A stretch of 28,368 nt of DNA from JAICJJ01 sp039809985 (GCA_039809985.1 JBDHWC010000027.1:1-28368), one strand, 5' to 3'; positions 7,383 through 13,961 are shown, counted from the first letter of the stretch. The notes: generated by a model from the sequence alone, not told the origin. Translations and numbers: made by a program.

Positions 7383-8150
7383 ATGCTTGAGCTGACCTTC
7401 CTCGGCACCGGGACATCCAGCGGCATCCCGGTCATCGGCTGCGACTGCGCCGTCTGCCGCTCCGACGACCCGCGCGACAAGCGAACCCGCACCTCGGCCG
7501 TGGTCCGCGACGGCGAGCGCGTCATCCTGATCGACACAGCGACCGAGCTGCGGCAGCAGGCCCTCGACAACCGGCTCGACCGGGTGGACGCGGTGCTGAT
7601 GACCCACGCCCACGCCGACCACACCGGTGGCCTCGACGACCTGCGCCGCTTCAACGAGCTCGCGCAGGCGCACCTGCCGATGTACGCCGACCCCGTGTGC
7701 GCCGGCATGCTGCGCGAGCGCTACGCCTATGCGTTCGTCGACCAGTACCCGTTCTACGGCGGCAAGCCGGACCTCCACCTGCACGAGGTGGACGGGCCGT
7801 TCGACCTCTTCGGCCGCACCGTCACCCCGGTGCCGGTCATGCACGGCCGGCTGCCGATCGTCGGCTACCGGATCGGCGACCTCGGCTACGTCACCGACGC
7901 CAAGGCGATCCCGGAAGCGTCCCTCGACCTCCTGCGCGGCCTTGACGTGCTGGTGCTCAACACCCTGCGGGAACGCCCCCACCCGACCCACCTCAGCCTC
8001 GCCGAGGCATTGTCGGTGATCGAGCAGGTCGCGCCCCGCCGCGCCTTCCTCGTGCACCTCTGCCACGAGCTGGGGCACGCGCGGGCCGAGTCGCTGCTGC
8101 CTACCGGCGTCACGGTCGCCCACGACGGCCTCACCATCCGGACGGAGTGA
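7383..8150 (+). CDS. MBL-fold hydrolase, PhnP-like phosphodiesterase
   Basis: About 255 aa metallo-beta-lactamase-fold protein. It opens with LTFLGTGTSSGIPVIGCDC, then CAVC and RTRTSAVV, the arrangement seen in PhnP (phosphoribosyl 1,2-cyclic phosphate phosphodiesterase), where early cysteines form a structural zinc site (Cys ~20, 22, 25). The metal-binding motif THAHADHTGGLDDL (His ~75, 77; Asp ~79; His ~80) follows, with further ligands in PVMHGRLPIVGYR and YVTDAKAI, and a C-terminal HLCHELGH. Substrate in this organism is unproven; no phosphonate genes are nearby. Start: ATG at 7383 lacks a ribosome site but has a TATACT box 9 bases upstream, pointing to leaderless translation. The next gene has its own promoter, so this is probably monocistronic. 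Confidence 0.87.
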   Translation: MLELTFLGTGTSSGIPVIGCDCAVCRSDDPRDKRTRTSAVVRDGERVILIDTATELRQQALDNRLDRVDAVLMTHAHADHTGGLDDLRRFNELAQAHLPMYADPVCAGMLRERYAYAFVDQYPFYGGKPDLHLHEVDGPFDLFGRTVTPVPVMHGRLPIVGYRIGDLGYVTDAKAIPEASLDLLRGLDVLVLNTLRERPHPTHLSLAEALSVIEQVAPRRAFLVHLCHELGHARAESLLPTGVTVAHDGLTIRTE

Positions 8151-8185
8151 GTCGAACCGTCGCGGGGGAGTCGCGGCCGGCATTT

Positions 8186-8194
8186 TGCTATCAT
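8186..8194 (+). promoter_or_regulatory. Extended -10 promoter for the glycolipid operon
   Basis: TG-C-TATCAT is an extended -10 element, which needs no strong -35 box; none is seen. Transcription would start near 8201, at the 9-bp hairpin 8198-8218. Confidence 0.5.
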
Positions 8195-8197
8195 CGC

Positions 8198-8218
8198 CGC
8201 CGAACCGGGGGTTCGGCG
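8198..8218 (+). other. Hairpin at the 5' end of the glycolipid operon mRNA
   Basis: Perfect 9-bp stem (8198-8206 with 8210-8218) and a GGG loop. It sits at the predicted transcription start, so it may cap the message or affect initiation. With no T-run after it, it is a poor terminator for the MBL gene. Confidence 0.4.
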
Positions 8219-8246
8219 CGCCGCGGCGCGGGGCGAGGGGACGGGA

Positions 8247-8312
8247 ATGAGCGACGAGCCAGCGCAGCCCGTCAGGGTCCGAACCGCCCCCGGCCGCGCC
8301 CGACGGCCGTGA
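8247..8312 (+). CDS. Possible 21-codon upstream ORF coupled to the glycosyltransferase
   Basis: ATG at 8247 follows GAGGGGACGGGA, a usable ribosome site. The frame encodes 21 residues rich in Arg and Pro (starting MSDEPAQPVRVR) and ends in TGA at 8310-8312, which overlaps the GTG start of the glycosyltransferase (8309) as GTGA. The glycosyltransferase start has no ribosome site of its own, so this short frame may exist to deliver ribosomes to it. In DNA this GC-rich such a frame can arise by chance. Confidence 0.35.
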   Translation: MSDEPAQPVRVRTAPGRARRP

Positions 8313-9451
8313 GGATCGCGCTCGTCTCCCCCTACGACGTCGCCCACCCGGGCGGCGTCTCCGACCACATCCACCACCTGCGCGACGAGTTCGGCCGCCT
8401 CGGGCACGAGGTGGTCACCCTCGCGCCGCGGGCCCGGCGCGGCGGCATCGAGGTTCGCGACGGTTTCTACGGCATCGGCCGGACGGTGGCGATCCCCGGC
8501 AACGGCAGCACGGTCCGCCTCACGTTCGACGTCACGCTCTACGCCGCGGTGAAGACCATCATGCGCCGCGAGCGGTTCGATGTCGTCCACGTCCACGAGC
8601 CGCTGGTGCCCGTCCTCCCCTACCTCGTGCTCCTCAACTCGCCGGCGGTCAACGTCGCGACCTTCCACGCCTACCGGGCGTCGAACCCGTGGTACACCGC
8701 GTTCAAACCGTACATGACCTTCGTCCTCTCCCGGCTCGACGGGCGGATCGCCGTCTCCGACCCGGCGCGCGACTTCGTCAGCCAGTACTTCGAGGGACCG
8801 TACGAACTGATCCCGAACGGCATCTCGGTCAAGCGGTTCGCCGACGCCGAGCCGTTGCCGTGGGCCTCCGACGGCACGCCGCGGATCCTCTTCGTCGGCC
8901 GCCACAACGAGCCGCGCAAGGGCTTCAAGTACCTGCTTCGGGCGATGCCGCTGGTCCAGCAGCAGTTCCCCGAGGCGCGGCTGGTGGTGGTCGGCACCGG
9001 CAAGCAGGAACGCTACGCCAGCCTGTTCGAGCGCTACGGCATCCGCAACGTCGACTTCGTCGGCTTCGTCCCGTTCGAGGACCTGCCGCGCTACTATGCG
9101 AGCTGCGACGTCTTCTGCGCGCCGTCGGTCGGCCGCGAGAGTTTCGGCATCGTCCTGCTCGAGGCGATGGCGGCCCGACGGCCGGTGGTCGCCGGCAACA
9201 TCCCCGGCTACGCCAGCGTGATGCGGCACGGGCAGGAAGGGCTGCTGGTGCAGCCGAAAGACCCGCAGGCGCTGGCGTTGGCCCTCGTCCGCGTGCTGGC
9301 CGACAGCGCGCTGCGGCGAGGGTGCGCCCGCGCCGGGTTCGCCACCGCGTCGCGGTACGACTGGTCGCAGATCGCGCTGCGGGTGCTGGAGAGCTACGGT
9401 CGCGCCGCCCGCTCGGCGGCGGCCGCGAGCCGGGAGCGGGGGTTCGCGTGA
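8309..9451 (+). CDS. GT4 glycosyltransferase, PimA/PimB-like
   Basis: About 380 aa GT-B glycosyltransferase of family 4. The N-terminal domain starts MRIALVSPYDVAHPGGVSDH (GGV loop ~15-17), as in phosphatidylinositol mannosyltransferases. The C-terminal nucleotide-sugar domain has PNGISVKRF, ILFVGRHNEPRKGFKYLL (Arg ~199 / Lys ~204 region) and the ESFGIVLLE E-x7-E motif (Glu ~277 and 285). GTG at 8309 begins at the conserved N-terminus; the longer open frame upstream is Arg-rich. A CDP-alcohol phosphatidyltransferase follows 19 bases later, so a job in membrane glycolipid synthesis, such as mannosylating a phosphoinositide-like lipid on the cytoplasmic face, is likely. Donor and acceptor are inferred from family and context only. 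Confidence 0.88.
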   Translation: MRIALVSPYDVAHPGGVSDHIHHLRDEFGRLGHEVVTLAPRARRGGIEVRDGFYGIGRTVAIPGNGSTVRLTFDVTLYAAVKTIMRRERFDVVHVHEPLVPVLPYLVLLNSPAVNVATFHAYRASNPWYTAFKPYMTFVLSRLDGRIAVSDPARDFVSQYFEGPYELIPNGISVKRFADAEPLPWASDGTPRILFVGRHNEPRKGFKYLLRAMPLVQQQFPEARLVVVGTGKQERYASLFERYGIRNVDFVGFVPFEDLPRYYASCDVFCAPSVGRESFGIVLLEAMAARRPVVAGNIPGYASVMRHGQEGLLVQPKDPQALALALVRVLADSALRRGCARAGFATASRYDWSQIALRVLESYGRAARSAAAASRERGFA

Positions 9452-9470
9452 CGACGGCAAGGGGCTGGCG

Positions 9471-10112
9471 GTGATCTCCGAGCTGATCGGCCAGCGGGTG
9501 CGGGGCGTCACGCTGCACGTCGGGCGGGTACTCGCCCGGCTCGGGCTGTCGGCCAACCTGCTGACGGTGCTGGGCCTGATCCTGAACGGCGTGGTGGCGA
9601 TCGTGATCGCCACCGGCCACCACGTCGCCGGCGGCATCCTCCTCCTCTTCGCCAGCGCCTTCGACATGCTCGACGGCGCGGTGGCCCGCGCCACCGACGA
9701 GGCCTCCCCGTTCGGCGGCTTCCTCGACGCCACGCTCGACCGCTACTCGGAGTCGGTCGTCTACCTCGGCGTCCTGCTGCTCTTCCTGCGGACGCCCGAC
9801 CCGAACCTCGGGGTGATCCTCACCTTCCTCGCCACCGTCGGCTCGCTGCTGATCAGCTATGCCCGGGCCCGGGCCGAGTCGTTCGGCTACCGCGCCTCGG
9901 TCGGCCTCGTCGCCCGCCCCGAGCGGGTGGTGATCCTCGCCGCCGGCCTCGTCTCCGGCCACCTGCTGGCGGCCATGGCGATCCTCGCCATCACCACCCA
10001 CCTCACCGCCGCCACCCGCATCCTCCACGTCTGGCGGGCGAGCCGCGACGCCGACGTCGTCGCGGTGCCGAACGTGGCCACCACTCCCGCACCGCGCGCC
10101 GACGCCCGATGA
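9471..10112 (+). CDS. CDP-alcohol phosphatidyltransferase
   Basis: About 213 aa integral membrane enzyme that moves a phosphatidyl group from a CDP-lipid to an alcohol. The complete family signature is present: D65-x2-D68-G-x2-A-R-x8-G-x3-D86-x3-D90 (FDMLDGAVAR through FLDATLDR). About five to six hydrophobic segments surround it (for example LLTVLGLILNGVVAIVIATG and LGVILTFLATVGSLLISYA). The alcohol could be inositol phosphate, glycerol phosphate or another; the PimA-like glycosyltransferase just upstream favours an inositol-type lipid, an inference. GTG at 9471 follows AAGGGGCTGGCG. Its TGA overlaps the ATG of the next small gene (ATGA), so the two are translationally coupled. Confidence 0.88.
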   Translation: MISELIGQRVRGVTLHVGRVLARLGLSANLLTVLGLILNGVVAIVIATGHHVAGGILLLFASAFDMLDGAVARATDEASPFGGFLDATLDRYSESVVYLGVLLLFLRTPDPNLGVILTFLATVGSLLISYARARAESFGYRASVGLVARPERVVILAAGLVSGHLLAAMAILAITTHLTAATRILHVWRASRDADVVAVPNVATTPAPRADAR

Positions 10113-10291
10113 GCGACCCGAAACCACAACGGCCCTTGCCACGGCGTGCCGCCGACTTCGACGAGACCCCGATCAATCCGGACGAGGTCGCGTCGGCCGG
10201 TCGCTCCTGCTCGGCGGTGATCATTCTCGCCATCGTCCTGCTGCTCGTCCTCTGCGTCGGGCTCGGCTGGCGCTACACCGTCGTCCACTAG
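10109..10291 (+). CDS. Small single-pass membrane protein, 60 aa
   Basis: Starts within the stop of the phosphatidyltransferase (ATGA overlap), so it is coupled to it. The first ~35 residues are polar, Pro/Arg then acidic (DFDETPINPDEVASAG). One hydrophobic helix follows (~36-53, AVIILAIVLLLVLCVGLG), then a short GWRYTVVH tail. Unknown function; the coupling suggests it works with, or stabilises, the glycolipid enzymes in the membrane. Its plan resembles the 57-aa protein at 5034 (helix containing LCV, then GWR). Confidence 0.65.
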   Translation: MSDPKPQRPLPRRAADFDETPINPDEVASAGRSCSAVIILAIVLLLVLCVGLGWRYTVVH

Positions 10292-10326
10292 CGAACTCCA
10301 CCGCCCGCCACCGGGGATCCGACTGC

Positions 10327-10332
10327 TAGAAT
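10327..10332 (+). promoter_or_regulatory. Possible -10 box for the nitrilase-family gene
   Basis: TAGAAT preceded by TGC (TG at 10324-10325) resembles an extended -10. Transcription would start near 10339, giving a ~34-base leader that includes the GGAGG site at 10360-10364. No -35 box is visible. Confidence 0.4.
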
Positions 10333-10372
10333 CGGCCCACCAGTGCTCGCGTCTGACCCGGAGGAACCCACC

Positions 10373-11257
10373 GTGCCCGCCACCCCCAACGGCCACGCCG
10401 CCGACGCCTCGCTCGTGCGCGTCGCCGCCGTCCAGATGAACAGCCGCGACGACAAGGCCGCCAACGTCGCCCGCGCCCTCGAGCTGATCGACCGCGCGGC
10501 CGCCTCCGGCGCGAAGCTGATCGCCCTGCCCGAGGTCTGGACTTACCTCGGCCCGGACGAGGGCAACCGGCCGAACGCCGAGCCGATTCCCGGCCCGGTC
10601 TCCGACCTGCTGGCTGAGCGCGCCCGGCGGCACCGGGTCTGGCTCCACGGCGGCAGCGTGCAGGAGGCGCGGGACGGTGACCCGCGGCTCTTCAACACCA
10701 CCGTCGTCTTCTCGCCCGACGGCGACCTCGTCGCCAAGTACAGCAAGATCCACATGTTCGACGTCGTCCTCGACGGCGTCGCCAGCTATCAGGAGTCCGC
10801 GACCATCTCGCCCGGGGACGAGATCGTCACCTTCGACATGGACGGCCTGAGGGTCGGGCTGGCGATCTGCTACGACCTCCGCTTCCCCGAGCTGTTCCGG
10901 ATCCTCGCCCTCCGCGGCGCGGACCTGATCGTCCTGCCCGCGGCTTTCACGATGACGACCGGCAAGGACCACTGGGAAATCCTGATCCGGGCCCGGGCGA
11001 TCGAGAACGGCGTCTTCATGCTCGCGCCGGGCCAGGTCGGCTCGTACATGGCGGGCCACTGGTGCTACGGCCGGTCGACCATCGTCGACCCGTGGGGCAC
11101 CCCGCTCGCCGTTGCCGGCGACACCGAGGGGGTGATCTTCGCCGACCTCGACCTCGCCCACCAAGCCCGCGTTCGCCGCCAGGTCCCGTCGCTCGCGAAT
11201 CGACAGCCCGGGGCCTACCGGTGGCCGGAGCGCGAGCACGCCCTCGCCGGGCGCTGA
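10373..11257 (+). CDS. Nitrilase-superfamily amidohydrolase (Nit1/Nit2-like)
   Basis: About 294 aa carbon-nitrogen hydrolase. The catalytic triad is complete: Glu ~54 in ALPEVW, Lys ~125 in YSKIHMFD, and the nucleophile Cys ~166 in ICYDLRFPELFR. The YSKIHMFDV and CYDLRFPELFR wording is typical of the Nit branch, which includes omega-amidase and deaminated glutathione amidase (metabolite repair). The exact substrate cannot be settled by eye. GTG at 10373 is preferred because GGAGG lies 8 bases upstream; another in-frame GTG at 10343 sits too near the likely transcription start. A LysM protein gene overlaps or abuts its 3' end. Confidence 0.87.
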   Translation: MPATPNGHAADASLVRVAAVQMNSRDDKAANVARALELIDRAAASGAKLIALPEVWTYLGPDEGNRPNAEPIPGPVSDLLAERARRHRVWLHGGSVQEARDGDPRLFNTTVVFSPDGDLVAKYSKIHMFDVVLDGVASYQESATISPGDEIVTFDMDGLRVGLAICYDLRFPELFRILALRGADLIVLPAAFTMTTGKDHWEILIRARAIENGVFMLAPGQVGSYMAGHWCYGRSTIVDPWGTPLAVAGDTEGVIFADLDLAHQARVRRQVPSLANRQPGAYRWPEREHALAGR

Positions 11258-11580
11258 TCGCCCACCCCGCACCGGAGCGGCTGGTGGCCGCCGCGGCCGC
11301 CTGCTGGGCCCTGCTCGCCGTCGGCTGCGCCCCGAGCCGGCCGCAAGTCGTGCCGACCGCGATGCCGACCTTGACGATCGTGACGGTCACCCCCGGCGTG
11401 CCGCCGACGCCGACGATTGCGATCGTCGCCACCTACGTGGTCCAGCCGGGCGACACCGTCTCCGGCATCGCCGCGCGCTACGGCGTGACCGAGGACGCTC
11501 TGCTGCGGGCCAACGGCCTGGCCGACCGCAACCGGCTCGACGCCGGCCAGACCCTCAGCATCCCGGCCCGCGAGCCGTGA
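11221..11580 (+). CDS. LysM-domain lipoprotein, up to 119 aa
   Basis: The C-terminal half is one clear LysM domain (TYVVQPGDTVSGIAARYG ... LSIP), which binds peptidoglycan or similar glycans. Before it comes a Thr/Pro-rich linker, and before that a hydrophobic stretch ending LLAVGC, a lipobox, so the protein is probably lipid-anchored outside the membrane. The start is uncertain. GTG at 11221 gives a basic n-region (RARPRR) but has no ribosome site and overlaps the nitrilase gene by 37 bases. GTG at 11284 has GGAG 6 bases upstream but leaves a signal peptide with no positive charge. I list the longer form. It is likely co-transcribed with the nitrilase gene. A cell-wall role is inferred from the domain alone. 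Confidence 0.65.
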   Translation: MAGARARPRRALIAHPAPERLVAAAAACWALLAVGCAPSRPQVVPTAMPTLTIVTVTPGVPPTPTIAIVATYVVQPGDTVSGIAARYGVTEDALLRANGLADRNRLDAGQTLSIPAREP

Positions 11581-11597
11581 GCGGGACCGGCAGGGAG

Positions 11598-11627
11598 TTG
11601 ACTCGGCCCGGCGGACGATGATAGGGT
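11598..11627 (+). promoter_or_regulatory. Promoter of the miniature transcription unit
   Basis: TTGACT (11598-11603), an 18-base spacer and TAGGGT (11622-11627). The same TAGGGT box with an 18-base spacer occurs in the promoter at 28131-28160. Transcription would start near 11634, about 65 bases before the 16-codon ORF. Confidence 0.6.
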
Positions 11628-11689
11628 TGCGCAAGGTCGACGGCGACGCGCCCGACCGGCACTCCTGATCACCGCGCAGGGTAAAGGAG

Positions 11690-11727
11690 GTGATGCCCAT
11701 GAGTAGTCACGGTCTTCGGGGCATCAC
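11690..11727 (+). other. 9-bp hairpin around the mini-ORF start codon
   Basis: GTGATGCCC (11690-11698) is the exact reverse complement of GGGCATCAC (11719-11727). The 20-base loop opens with the ATG at 11699. The last G of the Shine-Dalgarno GGAGG is the first base of the stem. In RNA it would present the start codon at the loop edge and could modulate ribosome entry. Confidence 0.5.
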
Positions 11728-11749
11728 GGTGGAGGTTGCGGCCCGCTAG
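11699..11749 (+). CDS. 16-codon small ORF with very strong ribosome site
   Basis: Encodes MSSHGLRGITVEVAAR and stops at TAG 11747. The upstream AAAGGAGGTGAT (11683-11694) is complementary to the 3' end of 16S rRNA over 12 bases, the strongest ribosome site in the window. GGAGG lies 8 bases before ATG 11699; an in-frame ATG at 11693 lies inside the site and is too close. A promoter (11598-11627) and terminator (11781-11817) frame it as an independent unit of about 180 nt. The peptide is soluble, with no hydrophobic run, so it is not a typical type I toxin or signal peptide. It has no run of one amino acid, so it is not an obvious attenuation leader. I do not recognise it. A regulatory leader for the permease genes or a free small protein are both open. 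Confidence 0.5.
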   Translation: MSSHGLRGITVEVAAR

Positions 11750-11780
11750 GCGGGTTTGCGGCCACTGTGGTGTCCGAGTT

Positions 11781-11817
11781 CGGGGGTCGGCCGCACGCGG
11801 TCGGCCCCCGATCTTTT
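11781..11817 (+). terminator. Strong intrinsic terminator after the mini-ORF
   Basis: A 13-bp stem (11781-11793 with 11798-11810, two G-T pairs), CACG loop, then ATCTTTT. This is the best Rho-independent terminator in the window. It lies 32 bases after the 16-codon ORF and 36 bases before the next promoter, so it either isolates the small unit or acts as an attenuator for the permease genes. CCGACCG at 11652-11658 could pair with CGGTCGG in its 3' arm as a rival structure. Confidence 0.85.
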
Positions 11818-11852
11818 GCCGCTCCGGCATCGCGGCACCTGGCGCGGGTTCC

Positions 11853-11882
11853 TTGACAGCCGCCAAGCCCGCTGCGTAGCAT
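11853..11882 (+). promoter_or_regulatory. Promoter of the peptide permease operon
   Basis: TTGACA (11853-11858, consensus), an 18-base spacer and TAGCAT (11877-11882). Transcription would start near 11889, leaving a leader of about 108 bases. The leader includes a 6-bp hairpin (11939-11944 with 11951-11956) and no convincing ORF. Confidence 0.65.
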
Positions 11883-11996
11883 CCGCAACCTTGGAATGGC
11901 AGAATGGCGTTCGTCGCCCGTCTCTCCGCCGCCTGACCGAGGGCACTGGCGCCCTCCCGCACGCGGACCCGCCGCCGGCACGATGGGAGCACCGAC

Positions 11997-12941
11997 GTGG
12001 GCCGATACCTGATCCGCCGCGCCATCGTCTCGGTCATCTCGCTGATCGCGATCAGCATGGTGGTGTTCGGCATCCTCGCGATCGCCCCCGGTGACCCACT
12101 CTCCGGCTTCGCCTCCAACCCGAACGTGCCACCGGAGCTGCGCCAGCGCATCCGGCAGCAGATGGGCCTCGACGACCCGATCCCCATCCAGTACGCGAAA
12201 TGGGCCACCTCGTACGTGCGCGGGGACTGGATGCAGTCGTACACCTCGAAGATGCCGGTCCGCGACTACATCTTCGGCCGATTGCCGGTGACGCTGAAGA
12301 TCCTCGGCTCGGCCTTCCTGCTCGGCATCCTGATCGCGATCCCAGTCGGTGTCATCTCGGCCTTGAAACAGTATTCGCTCTTCGACCAGTTCGCGACGAC
12401 GTTCGCCTTCCTCGGGTTCAGCATCCCGACCTTCTTCTCGGGCATCCTCTTCATCCTCCTCTTCAGCGTGAAACTCGGCTGGCTCCCCTTCGTCTACGAC
12501 TCGACGGTCCAAGGGTTCATCCCGAACCTGAAGCAGTCGATCATGCCGATCATGGTGCTCGGCCTCGCCGGCGCGGCCTCGCTCACCCGCTACGTGCGGG
12601 CCTCGATGCTGGAGACGATCAGCCAGGACTACGTCCGCACCGCCCGGGCGAAAGGCCTGCGCGAGCAGACCGTCGTCATCCTCCACGCCATGCGGAACGC
12701 CATGATCCCGGTGGTGACGATCATCGCCCTCCAGATCCCGGAGATCTTCGGCGGCGCGGTCGTCACCGAGCAGATCTTCCGCATCCCGGGCATCGGCCGG
12801 GCCCTGATCGACGGCATCGGCTCCAAGGACACGCCGGTGGTGATGGCGATCACGTTCGGCTTCGCCGTCCTCGTCGTCATCTTCAACGTCGTGGCCGACG
12901 TGCTCTACGCGGCGCTCGACCCGCGGATCCGGTACTCGTAG
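11997..12941 (+). CDS. ABC transporter permease, DppB/OppB type
   Basis: About 314 aa inner-membrane subunit of a peptide/nickel-type importer. Starts GRYLIRRAIVSVISLIAISMVVF, the usual DppB N-terminus, followed by about six membrane helices. The cytoplasmic EAA-like loop that docks the ATPase is DYVRTARAKGLREQTVVILHAMRNA (around residue 210-235). It ends with the family's PRIRY. GTG at 11997 follows GGGAG. The partner permease starts 17 bases after its stop. No ATPase or solute-binding gene adjoins; a family-5 binding protein lies 8 kb away at 20444 and may or may not be the partner. Likely cargo is oligopeptides or similar solutes. Confidence 0.92.
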   Translation: MGRYLIRRAIVSVISLIAISMVVFGILAIAPGDPLSGFASNPNVPPELRQRIRQQMGLDDPIPIQYAKWATSYVRGDWMQSYTSKMPVRDYIFGRLPVTLKILGSAFLLGILIAIPVGVISALKQYSLFDQFATTFAFLGFSIPTFFSGILFILLFSVKLGWLPFVYDSTVQGFIPNLKQSIMPIMVLGLAGAASLTRYVRASMLETISQDYVRTARAKGLREQTVVILHAMRNAMIPVVTIIALQIPEIFGGAVVTEQIFRIPGIGRALIDGIGSKDTPVVMAITFGFAVLVVIFNVVADVLYAALDPRIRYS

Positions 12942-12957
12942 TGCGGAGGATCGCGCC

Positions 12958-13950
12958 GTGACGCAGCACGCCGAGACGTTGCCGTCCACCGCCGCGGTCG
13001 CCGCGCCGAGCGCGACCCCGTCCCGTCTGGCCGCCGCCGGGGAACTGCAGAACAAGAAGCAGCGCTCGCTCTGGGGCAACGCGTTCCGCCAGTTCCGCCG
13101 CCACACCATGGCGATGGTCGGCACGGTGGTCCTCACCGTCATCGCCGTCGCCTGCTTCGTCGGCTCGCCGCTCTACCCGCAGGCCATCGACGACATCGAC
13201 TTCTCGGTCGCCGGCGGCGCGCTCTCGTGGCAGCACCCGCTCGGCACCGACGCGCTGGGGCAGGACCTGCTGGCCCGCATCCTCTGGGGTGGCCGGGTCT
13301 CGCTCGCGGTCGGCTTCTTCGCCGCCTTCGTCGCGATCGTGCTCGGCACCACGGTCGGCGCGCTCGCCGGCTACTTCGGCGGCACGGTCGACAACTTCCT
13401 GATGCGGATCACCGACCTCTTCATCAGCCTGCCGCAGGTGCCGCTCTTGCTGGTGATCAGCTTCCTCTACAAGCAGGCCTTCTACACCTACTTCGACAAG
13501 CGCTTCAACAGCGGCGTCCTCGGCGTCTTCGTCCTGATCGTGCTGGTGATCGGCCTCCTGAACTGGATGCCGACCGCCCGCCTCGTCCGGGCCGGTTTCC
13601 TCAGCCTCAAGCAGAAGGAGTTCGTCGAGGCGGCGCGGTCGGTCGGAGCGGGCGGCCTCTCGCTGATGGTGAAGCACATCTTGCCGAACACGATCAGCCC
13701 GGTGATCGTCGCCGCCACGCTCGGCGTCGGCTCGGCGATCATCACCGAGTCGGTCCTCTCCTTCCTCGGCCTCGGCTTCCCCTCCGACATCCCGACCTGG
13801 GGCAGCATGCTCTTCGACGCCAAGGACCGGATCGAGATCGCCCCCCACGAGTCGGTTTTCCCCGGGCTGATGATCTTCTTCACCGTGCTCTCGATCAACT
13901 ACATCGGTGACGGGCTGCGCGACGCGCTCGACCCGCGCAAGACGCAGTAG
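12958..13950 (+). CDS. ABC transporter permease, DppC/OppC type
   Basis: About 330 aa second membrane subunit of the same importer. A long polar N-terminus (~40 residues, Ala/Thr-rich) precedes the first helix. Family marks follow: HPLGTDALGQDLLARILWGGRVSLAVG, the EAA-like loop EFVEAARSVGAGGLSLMVKHILPN, then SVLSFLGLGFPSDIPTWGSML, and the C-terminal GDGLRDALDPR. GTG at 12958 has GGAGGA 7 bases upstream. The insert KQAFYTYFDKRFNSG, between the helices around residues 168-184, is longer than in typical DppC. Dimerises with the DppB-type subunit. Confidence 0.92.
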   Translation: MTQHAETLPSTAAVAAPSATPSRLAAAGELQNKKQRSLWGNAFRQFRRHTMAMVGTVVLTVIAVACFVGSPLYPQAIDDIDFSVAGGALSWQHPLGTDALGQDLLARILWGGRVSLAVGFFAAFVAIVLGTTVGALAGYFGGTVDNFLMRITDLFISLPQVPLLLVISFLYKQAFYTYFDKRFNSGVLGVFVLIVLVIGLLNWMPTARLVRAGFLSLKQKEFVEAARSVGAGGLSLMVKHILPNTISPVIVAATLGVGSAIITESVLSFLGLGFPSDIPTWGSMLFDAKDRIEIAPHESVFPGLMIFFTVLSINYIGDGLRDALDPRKTQ

Positions 13951-13961
13951 CGGCAGGCGGC

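Noticed and set aside
5220..8183. A 987-codon minus-strand open frame running through the epimerase and across the sugar dehydrogenase and MBL genes.
   Set aside because: Only the last 264 codons look like protein. The remainder is an Arg/Gly/Ala-rich shadow of genes with clear motifs in other frames, so this is not a fusion protein.
7886..9733. A 615-codon minus-strand open frame opposite the glycosyltransferase.
   Set aside because: No motif, shadow composition; the plus-strand genes have full catalytic motifs.
11634..11817. The miniature unit as 6S RNA, SRP RNA or RNase P RNA.
   Set aside because: Conserved signatures of these RNAs are missing and the 5' and 3' ends do not form the long closing helix expected of 6S RNA.
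11892..11933. Tiny ATG frames in the permease leader (e.g. a 10-codon one).
   Set aside because: No ribosome site and no promoter-like spacing; short frames like these are expected by chance.
11724..13142. A 472-codon minus-strand open frame opposite the permease genes.
   Set aside because: Composed of repeated Asp/Glu/Arg/His, the antisense image of membrane-protein codons; no ribosome site.
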